Shown here: piece after piece, positions 6,163 through 10,789 of the stretch
Layout of the letters: the number at the start of each line of letters is the position of its first letter
Position numbering within the stretch: the stretch's first letter is position 1
NCBI GenBank assembly: GCA_017618515.1
Contig: JAFZUB010000046.1
Coordinates: 1-10,789 of the forward strand
DNA from: Bacteroidaceae bacterium
Lineage (GTDB): Bacteria > Bacteroidota > Bacteroidia > Bacteroidales > Bacteroidaceae
Direction: 5' to 3'
Length of the DNA stretch: 10,789 bases
The notes under the pieces: generated by a model
Told to the model about the DNA's origin: nothing
The model's database searches: none
What the model saw: the letters and a program-made list of their open reading frames with translations, nothing else
Translations under genes and position numbers: made by a program

Positions 6163-7872
6163 CTATTCCTTAAAGTATTTCTTGTTGGTTACCTTTTTCT
6201 TTATGATGGCAGACTCGGGCTCCATGGTCTGTGCCTGGCGCCAGAAGTCGACGGCTTCGTCGGTGAGGCCGAGATGGTAGTATATATCGCCGGCATGGTC
6301 ATAGAGGCTGGAGTTGTCTTCGTCGGCGCGGTCGTCGATATTGGCGATGGCGCGGTCGATATACTCGCGTGCTTTCTCATAGTCGCCCTTGAGGAAGAGG
6401 ATCCAAGCGTATGTGTCGAGGAAGGTGGCTTGGTCGGGGTTGGTCTCTACAGTGTAGGCGCTCATGCGCTCTGCCTTGTCGAGCTGCTCATTGTCGAGGG
6501 CAAGGAAGTAGGCGTAGTTGTTGAGACACATCTCGTTGCCGTTGTTATAGACGAGGGCAGAGTCGTACATGGCATAGGCCTCGCTGTTGCGTCCGAGCTG
6601 ATGGAGGGCGTCGCCGTAGCTGCCGTAGTAGGAGGAGACGAGCTCGGTGTTGGTGGTGTTGTCGATATAGTTGCGTCCACGCTCGAAGAGGCTGAGTGCC
6701 TCGGCGTATTTCTTGGCTACCATCAGTCCAGCGCCACCGAAATAGTAGAAGAGCGGCTGGGTGGCGTTTTCCTTGAGTCCGTCGGTGCACAGACGCTGCA
6801 CCTCCTCGTAGTCGTCGTGGCGCAGGGCGTGCTGCATGAGGTTGATGCGCGAATACTCGTCGGCGGGATTGATTTCGAGGAGCTTATTGAAGAGGGGGAC
6901 GCGCAGCGAGTCGTTGTCCTCGCTCTGCATCTGCGATATCATGGTGACGAAGAGGGCGGGGTCTTCCTCCGGCAGCGGCAGGAGCATGGAGAGGAGGGTG
7001 TCACGCTTGGCGGCATAGTCGCTGTCAGCAGGGGCACCGAGATACTGTACAAGGGCTGCCTCGCGAGTCTGCATGGCCATGTCGGAGTTGATGACGATGT
7101 CCTTAAGGAGCTGCCGCTCGAGGCTTTTGTTGCCATTCTTGACAGCGTACTTATAAAGCATGATCTGCGCTCCGGGCGTGGTGAGCTCCTCGGGAGAGAG
7201 GGAGTGATGGAGCGCCAGCGCCTCGTCGTCGCGATTGAGGCCGAGGAGTATCTCGCCTTTCACCATCTTATACTGCACCGCATTGGAGGGGAAGAGGGCC
7301 ATCAGCGTGTCGGTGAGCAGAAGGCCGTCGTCGAGCCGCCCAAACTGCATGGCAGCGTGGAGTTTATGGTTGTAGATAAACTCATCGTCGCCCTTGATGC
7401 GGCCCCACTGGTTGAGGGTGTTGATGATGGCGTCGTAGTCCTGGCGCCATGAGTAGTAGTTGCATAGCTGGCCATAGACATCGTCGCGACGCTCCTCGTC
7501 GCTGAGCAGGGTGCGCATGAGTTCGACGCCGAGGGTGTCGGAGTGCTCGAGGAGGCAGAACGCCAGTTCGTAGGTATAGTCTTTGTTGTCGGGACTCAGG
7601 GCATGGGCACGCTTGAGAAGAGAGAGCACCTTGTCGCCACTGTCCTTCTGCATCATGGCGAGGTCGAAGCACGCCTCCGCCCCATTGGGGTTGATCTTGA
7701 GGGCACGCTCGAGGAGCCGATACTGCGCCACGAGGTTGCCCGCCTCACGCTGACAGACGGCCTCGAGATAGAGCTGCTGGTAGCGGCGCTGCACGAGGTC
7801 GGCATCATCGCCGCCTGCAAAGAGCGGGAGGCAGAGCGCCAGAGTGCAGAGAAAGACAACAACCTTATTCAT
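6163..7872 (-). CDS. Exported tetratricopeptide repeat (TPR) protein
   Basis: A 569-residue protein with a signal peptide (about 1-20, VVVFLCTLALCLPLFAG) and no lipobox, so probably periplasmic or loosely attached to the envelope. TPR-like helical pairs are clear near the N-terminus (about 35-105: AEACFDLAMMQKDSGDKVLSLLKRAHALSP) and near the C-terminus (about 445-555: LNNYAYFLALDNEQLDKAERMSAYTVETNP, TYAWILFLKGDYEKAREYIDRAI, AGDIYYHLGLTDEAVDFWRQAQTMEP). The middle is probably diverged repeats. TPRs are protein-docking scaffolds and no catalytic motif is visible. It lies 13 bp after dut and 24 bp before the DUF4292 gene, so all are co-transcribed. It may hold or deliver components for the downstream lipoprotein and EnvC-like protein. 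That is inference from order alone. Confidence 0.85.
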   Translation of the reverse strand: MNKVVVFLCTLALCLPLFAGGDDADLVQRRYQQLYLEAVCQREAGNLVAQYRLLERALKINPNGAEACFDLAMMQKDSGDKVLSLLKRAHALSPDNKDYTYELAFCLLEHSDTLGVELMRTLLSDEERRDDVYGQLCNYYSWRQDYDAIINTLNQWGRIKGDDEFIYNHKLHAAMQFGRLDDGLLLTDTLMALFPSNAVQYKMVKGEILLGLNRDDEALALHHSLSPEELTTPGAQIMLYKYAVKNGNKSLERQLLKDIVINSDMAMQTREAALVQYLGAPADSDYAAKRDTLLSMLLPLPEEDPALFVTMISQMQSEDNDSLRVPLFNKLLEINPADEYSRINLMQHALRHDDYEEVQRLCTDGLKENATQPLFYYFGGAGLMVAKKYAEALSLFERGRNYIDNTTNTELVSSYYGSYGDALHQLGRNSEAYAMYDSALVYNNGNEMCLNNYAYFLALDNEQLDKAERMSAYTVETNPDQATFLDTYAWILFLKGDYEKAREYIDRAIANIDDRADEDNSSLYDHAGDIYYHLGLTDEAVDFWRQAQTMEPESAIIKKKVTNKKYFKE

Positions 7873-7885
7873 TATATATAGTGTT

Positions 7886-8317
7886 TTAGAGGCCCGTATG
7901 GCCGAAACCGCCAGCGCCTCGCTCCGTCTCGTCGAGAGTCTCCACCTCTACGAAGTCGGCCTTACCGTACTGATTGAACACCATCTGCGCTATGCGCTCA
8001 CCATCGTTGACAACAAACTCCAGGCCCGAGAGATTGACGAGGATGACGCCCACCTCGCCGCGATAGTCGGCATCGATGGTGCCGGGAGTGTTGAGCACGG
8101 TGATGCCCTGCTTGAGAGCCAAGCCGGAGCGGGGTCTGACCTGGGCCTCCCATCCTTCGGGGAGGACGATATAGAGACCCGTGGGGATAAGGGCGCGGCC
8201 CAAGGGGGGCAGCACCACGGGCTCGTCGATATTAGCCCGCAGGTCAACGCCGGCACTCAAGGGGGTGGCGTAGGAGGGCAAGGCATGCTTGGAACGATTG
8301 ATGATCTGTACCTTCAT
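7886..8317 (-). CDS. dut: dUTP diphosphatase (dUTPase)
   Basis: A 143-residue homotrimeric dUTPase that hydrolyses dUTP to dUMP and pyrophosphate, keeping uracil out of DNA and feeding thymidylate synthesis. All five family motifs are present: I SAGVDLRA (21-28), [13 protein letters not shown] (61-71), [23 protein letters not shown] (76-95, with the base-stacking Tyr86), [11 protein letters not shown] (106-114), and [12 protein letters not shown] (132-142), the phosphate-binding tail. Motif V has His where E. coli has Ser. It is the first gene of the minus-strand operon leading to the envelope genes, and is divergent from dgt. The ATG at 8317 lies about 45 nt downstream of the predicted transcription start. 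Confidence 0.97.
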   Translation of the reverse strand: MKVQIINRSKHALPSYATPLSAGVDLRANIDEPVVLPPLGRALIPTGLYIVLPEGWEAQVRPRSGLALKQGITVLNTPGTIDADYRGEVGVILVNLSGLEFVVNDGERIAQMVFNQYGKADFVEVETLDETERGAGGFGHTGL

Positions 8318-8354
8318 AGTGTAAGTAAAGGGTGAGTAAACGGTTTTTGTGCTA

Positions 8355-8386
8355 CAAATTTATAACTTTATCGCCGCAAAGCCAAA
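8355..8386 (-). promoter_or_regulatory. Promoter of the dut operon
   Basis: The minus strand reads TTTG at 8386-8383, a 20 bp spacer, and TAAATTTG at 8362-8355, a consensus Bacteroidota promoter. The start would be near 8348, giving a short leader before the dut ATG. No other promoter is evident within the operon, whose gene gaps are 13, 24 and -1 bp. Confidence 0.8.
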
Positions 8387-8401
8387 TTTCTTTGCATCGT
8401 C

Positions 8402-8434
8402 TTTAATCTTTTAAGGTAAAATAACGTACTTTTG
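8402..8434 (+). promoter_or_regulatory. Promoter of dgt
   Basis: TACTTTTG at 8427-8434 is a perfect -7 element. The -33 position, 21 bp upstream, reads TTTA (8402-8405), a near match to TTTG. Transcription should begin near 8440. This rules out the in-frame TTG at 8432, which lies inside the promoter, and leaves ATG codons at 8453 and 8471. Confidence 0.65.
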
Positions 8435-8470
8435 CACTACAATAATGCTATTATGACACTACAGACCCCT

Positions 8471-9826
8471 ATGGAGTGGCAACGCCTCATCTCCTCCAAG
8501 CGCCTCGGGCGCCCCGACTCGCACACCGATTTCACAGAACACCGCTCGGAGTTTCAGCGCGACTATGACCGTCTGATTTTCTCCGCTCCTTTCCGCCGAC
8601 TGCAGAACAAGACGCAGGTCTTTCCGCTGCCGGGAAGTGTGTTTGTGCACAACAGGCTGACGCACAGTCTGGAGGTGGCCAGCGTAGGTCGCTCTATGGG
8701 CAACGACGCAGCAGGCATACTCAAGAAGCGACACCCCGAGGCAGCGCCCGGACTGTTTGCGGAGCTCGGCACGATAGTGTCGGCAGCATGTTTGGCGCAC
8801 GACCTGGGCAACCCGCCGTTTGGGCACTCGGGAGAGAAGGCGATAGCCACATTCTTCTCCGAGGGCAAGGGCACGCAGTGGCAAAAGATGATAAAGGACG
8901 AGGCTGGCGAGGAGAAAGCCGAAATAATATGGGAGGACATAACGCGCTATGACGGCAACGCCAATGCCTTCCGATTGCTGACGCACCAGTATGAGGGACG
9001 CCGCGCAGGCGGCTATGTGATGACCTACAGCACGCTGGCCTCGATAGTGAAATATCCGTACAGCTCGTTGCTGAGCGGTGGGAAGAGCAAGTTTGGGTTC
9101 TTCTATAGCGAGCTGCCCTTCTTCCGCGAGGTGGCCGACCACCTCGGCATCATCAACTTCTGCAACGACGGATACAAACTGCGCTACGCACGCCATCCGC
9201 TGGCTTACTTTGTAGAGGCTGCCGACGATATCTGCTACCAGATAATGGATATTGAGGATGCCTATAAGCTGCACATCATCAGCGCGGAGCAGACACGCGA
9301 GCTGCTGCTCAACTTCCTGGACGACGATCAGCGCAAGACGATAGACACCACATATCCCGATGTGACGGACCGCAACGAGCGCATCATCTATCTGCGCTCT
9401 TGCGTGATAAACGCCATTGAGCAGGAGTGTGTGAAAGTGTTTACCGACAACGAAGACAAGATACTGCGCGGTGAGCTGGAGGGCAGCCTGATAAGCCATG
9501 CCCAGCCCCGCATACGCGATGCCTTTACGAACTGCGCTAAGTTCTCGCTGACGAATATCTATCGTTCGCGCGAGGTGCTGGATGTGGAGCTTGCGGGTTA
9601 CAAGATTATCGACACGCTGCTGGAGCTGTTTACCGACGCGATACTGAGTCCCGACAAGGCGTACTCGAAGCGACTGATAGACAGGGTGTCGAGCCAGTAT
9701 CAGATAAACGCTCCTAACCTACACGAACGACTGATTGGTGTGCTGGACTATATCACGGGTATGACAGATGTGTATGCCCTTGACCTCTACAGGAAGATTA
9801 AGGGAATGTCGCTGCCGATAATATAG
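8471..9826 (+). CDS. dgt: dGTP triphosphohydrolase (HD-domain dGTPase)
   Basis: A 451-residue cytoplasmic enzyme of the dNTP triphosphohydrolase (Dgt/SAMHD1-like) family, cleaving dGTP to deoxyguanosine and triphosphate. HD metal ligands are visible: His65 in NRLTHSLEV, His110-Asp111 in CLAHDLGNPPFGH (then His119), and a later Asp in FVEAADDICYQIMD. EFQRDYDRLIFSAPFRRLQNKTQVF (27-51) is the typical N-terminal signature. I chose ATG 8471 (MEWQRLISSKR) because homologues as I remember them begin M-x-W-x-x-L-I-S. ATG 8453 would add six residues and leave a leader of only about 12 nt. Divergent from dut, so the two dNTP-hydrolysing genes share one control region. The stop is followed at once by a stem-loop element. 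Confidence 0.95.
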   Translation: MEWQRLISSKRLGRPDSHTDFTEHRSEFQRDYDRLIFSAPFRRLQNKTQVFPLPGSVFVHNRLTHSLEVASVGRSMGNDAAGILKKRHPEAAPGLFAELGTIVSAACLAHDLGNPPFGHSGEKAIATFFSEGKGTQWQKMIKDEAGEEKAEIIWEDITRYDGNANAFRLLTHQYEGRRAGGYVMTYSTLASIVKYPYSSLLSGGKSKFGFFYSELPFFREVADHLGIINFCNDGYKLRYARHPLAYFVEAADDICYQIMDIEDAYKLHIISAEQTRELLLNFLDDDQRKTIDTTYPDVTDRNERIIYLRSCVINAIEQECVKVFTDNEDKILRGELEGSLISHAQPRIRDAFTNCAKFSLTNIYRSREVLDVELAGYKIIDTLLELFTDAILSPDKAYSKRLIDRVSSQYQINAPNLHERLIGVLDYITGMTDVYALDLYRKIKGMSLPII

Positions 9827-9866
9827 GAGACCCTCCCCCATCAATATGCGGAGTCATACGCCCTCC

Positions 9867-9905
9867 CCGCTTCGCGGTACTCCCTCTATCTTAGAGGGAG
9901 AGTTT
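9867..9905 (+). terminator. Stem-loop element between convergent dgt and murF
   Basis: CTCCCTCTA (9880-9888) and TAGAGGGAG (9892-9900) form a perfect 9 bp stem around TCT, followed by AGTTTT. Just before it CCGC-TTC-GCGG (9867-9877) forms a second small hairpin. Lying in an 84 bp gap between facing genes, it probably ends dgt transcription and perhaps murF. The element starts GGAGACC right at the dgt stop, like the one at the end of fic, so it may be a dispersed repeat reused as a terminator. Confidence 0.65.
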
Positions 9906-9910
9906 TACAT

Positions 9911-10789
9911 TTATAGGTATTCAGGGAGTTCGTAGAGGTGGGTGCCGTTGCTGCCTTTTATTAATATAAGGTGGGAGTCGATGGGGGCGGCCTTCAGTTG
10001 GGCTTTCACCTCCTCCACGTTGGCGAAGGTGCGGAAGGGAGGATTGAGGCGCTGGAAGTTTTCGCCGACGAGCCAGACGGAGTTTTCATTGAACATTGAC
10101 CATTGAACATTGACCATTGATTTTATATGTTCAATCACATTGGTGTGCTCTTGCTCCGACACGTCGCCGAGCTCACGCATCTCGCCGAGGATGAGCATCT
10201 TGGTCATGCCTTCGGGGGTAGCCATGAGGGCGAAATTGTCCAGCGCGGCTTTCATGCTGGAGGGATTGGCGTTGTAGGCATCCACGATTAGCTGGTTGCG
10301 GTCGGTGGTGCGCAGCTCGCTACGGTTGTTGCTGGGCACATAGCCCTCGATGGCGGCACATATCTGGTCGGGCTCCACGCCGAAGTACACGCCTACGCTC
10401 ACGGCTGCCAATACATTATCTATATTGTATGCACCGATGAGGTGAGTCTTTATTTCATTGAACATTGAACATTGACCATTGAACATTGAACATTGACCAT
10501 TGACCATTGAACATTGATCATTGAACATTGACACTTCGTTCTCGCGGCTCTTTAATGTCGGAACCGGCTTTGCCGACAACCGACGAGCCGCTCGCGACCC
10601 CTTTGGGGTTGAACATTGAACATTGACCATTGATTTTATATGCTCAATCACATTGATGTGCTCTTGCTCAGACACGTCGCCGAGCTCACGCATCTCGCCG
10701 AGGATGAGCATCTTGGTCATGCCTTCGGGGGTAGCCATGAGGGCGAAATTGTCCAGCGCGGCTTTCATGCTGGAGGGATTGGCGTTGTA
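9911..10789 (-). CDS. murF: MurF, UDP-MurNAc-tripeptide--D-Ala-D-Ala ligase (C-terminal part, with internal duplication)
   Basis: This is an open frame of 292 codons entering from the right edge and ending TAA at 9911-9913. MurF adds D-Ala-D-Ala to UDP-MurNAc-tripeptide, the last cytoplasmic peptidoglycan precursor ligation, and is normally essential. Recognisable MurF segments: HLIGAYNIDNVLAAVSVG (end of central ATPase domain), VPSNNRSE, DAYNANPSSMKAALDNF and LGEMRELGDVSEQEH (start of C-terminal domain), then VWLVGENF and LIKGSNGTHLYEL near the end. The block from YNANPSSM through NVIEHIKSMVNVQ is present twice, 171 residues apart. About 54 non-MurF residues lie between the copies, rich in MFNGQCS-type heptads, and a shorter heptad insert (MVNVQWSMFNENS) follows the second copy. 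The GTP-like P-loop and carbamoyl-lysine region lie outside the window. Whether this product folds, or whether the duplication is an assembly artefact, is open. Confidence 0.9.
   Translation of the reverse strand, partial: YNANPSSMKAALDNFALMATPEGMTKMLILGEMRELGDVSEQEHINVIEHIKSMVNVQCSTPKGSRAARRLSAKPVPTLKSRENEVSMFNDQCSMVNGQCSMFNGQCSMFNEIKTHLIGAYNIDNVLAAVSVGVYFGVEPDQICAAIEGYVPSNNRSELRTTDRNQLIVDAYNANPSSMKAALDNFALMATPEGMTKMLILGEMRELGDVSEQEHTNVIEHIKSMVNVQWSMFNENSVWLVGENFQRLNPPFRTFANVEEVKAQLKAAPIDSHLILIKGSNGTHLYELPEYL
10087..10120. repeat. CATTGAM heptamer array 1 (inside murF)
   Basis: Nearly five 7-bp units (CATTGAA, CATTGAC, CATTGAA, CATTGAC, CATTGA) sit in the murF frame. On the minus strand they encode part of MVNVQWSMFNE, between NVIEHIKS and VWLVGENF, a place where I expect a short surface loop in the C-terminal domain. 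Confidence 0.9.
10105..10276 (-). repeat. Direct repeat copy A within murF (partner 10618-10789)
   Basis: The 172 bp here match 10618-10789 at an offset of exactly 513 bp with 3 mismatches (10130/10643, 10143/10656, 10156/10669). One mismatch changes Thr to Ile in EHTNV/EHINV and two are silent. 513 is divisible by three, so the frame is kept. This copy continues into normal downstream MurF sequence. Confidence 0.97.
10456..10532. repeat. CATTGAM heptamer array 2 (inside murF)
   Basis: Eleven uninterrupted 7-bp units, CATTGA followed by A, C or once T, encode on the minus strand VSMFNDQCSMVNGQCSMFNG and onward to QCSMFNE. The array joins directly to EIKTHLIGAYN, the start of a conserved MurF motif. 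Because 7 and 3 are coprime, the tract is open in all three minus-strand frames but has TGA stops in all plus-strand frames. Confidence 0.95.
10533..10608. repeat. GC-rich stem-loop element flanked by heptamer arrays (inside murF)
   Basis: This 76 bp block encodes the residues from about TPKGSRAARRLSAKPVP to SRENE, unlike any MurF segment. It is highly foldable. GCGGCTC (10544-10550) pairs with GAGCCGC (10585-10591), enclosing CGGC-TTT-GCCG (10565-10575), and ACCCC-TTT-GGGGT (10597-10609) follows. Its form is that of a palindromic intergenic repeat (REP-like) rather than of coding DNA. Confidence 0.7.
10609..10633. repeat. CATTGAM heptamer array 3 (inside murF)
   Basis: Three and a half units (TTGAA, CATTGAA, CATTGAC, CATTGA) follow the GC-rich element and lead into TTTTATATG, exactly as array 1 does at 10121. 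It encodes SMVNVQCS at the end of the first duplicated block. Confidence 0.9.
10618..10789 (-). repeat. Direct repeat copy B within murF (partner 10105-10276)
   Basis: This is the upstream copy with respect to murF translation. It is cut by the window edge, so the true length of the duplication is unknown. On the murF side it is preceded in the window only by YNANPSS. Downstream it passes through arrays 3 and 2 into a conserved MurF segment instead of the expected VWLVGENF. Confidence 0.97.

Noticed and set aside
6274..7452. Long plus-strand open frame opposite the TPR gene (similar ones at 2468-3331 and 8459-9499 on the minus strand)
   Set aside because: Composition is Val/Gly/Glu- or Leu/His-biased with no domain, and the opposite strand carries a clear protein family. 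These are shadows of codon bias.
10456..10633. CRISPR or insertion-sequence ends in murF
   Set aside because: The repeats are 7 bp tandem units without spacers. No transposase or long terminal inverted repeat is present in the window.

Overview
The window looks like chromosomal DNA of a Bacteroidota bacterium, most likely of the Prevotella/Bacteroides type. The evidence is the repeated presence of the Bacteroidota promoter form (TTG/TTTG, about 20 bp, TAnnTTTG), the near absence of Shine-Dalgarno sites, and proteins that closely resemble Bacteroidales families (class I fumarase N-terminus, DUF4292 lipoprotein, EnvC-like protein, short dUTPase, 451-residue dGTPase). Genus is an inference.

Layout, left to right. 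Positions 1-177 (minus) hold the N-terminus of a class I fumarate hydratase. A tRNA-Lys(UUU) gene (301-373, minus) follows, with its own strong promoter and terminator. Three plus-strand genes come next: a BadF-type N-acetylglucosamine kinase (561-1391), a Fic AMP-transferase with an N-terminal helix-turn-helix (1465-2394) behind a palindromic operator/promoter, and an ArgE/DapE-type M20 deacylase (2477-3526). About 250 bp of decayed 21-22 bp tandem repeats, which include a strong terminator, separate these from a minus-strand operon read dut, TPR protein, DUF4292 lipoprotein, EnvC-like LytM protein (8317 down to 3776). dut is divergent from dgt (8471-9826, plus), so two dNTP hydrolases share one 150 bp promoter region. 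A stem-loop intergenic element separates dgt from the 3' part of murF (9911-10789, minus), which runs off the window.

The most unusual region is murF. Its coding sequence contains arrays of a 7-bp repeat (CATTGAA/CATTGAC on the plus strand). These are read in-frame on the minus strand as a seven-residue peptide repeat, MFNGQCS. A GC-rich stem-loop element sits between two of the arrays. A stretch of at least 172 bp is present twice, exactly 513 bp (171 codons) apart, with only 3 mismatches. The simplest reading is that intergenic-type repeats entered an essential cell-wall gene without breaking its frame, and that unequal recombination between two arrays then duplicated the segment joining the central and C-terminal domains. 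A repeat-driven assembly error must be excluded.

The same chromosome segment also carries TAACCYC heptamers (before the kinase gene and, inverted, after fic) and CCCCC/GGGGG stem-loops. One of these stem-loops supplies the last codons of fic. Short repeats therefore seem to be actively reshaping gene ends here. The second candidate of interest is the fic control region, where a perfect 16 bp palindrome covers the -33 element and its left half recurs just upstream of the start codon, suggesting autoregulation by the Fic protein's own DNA-binding domain.
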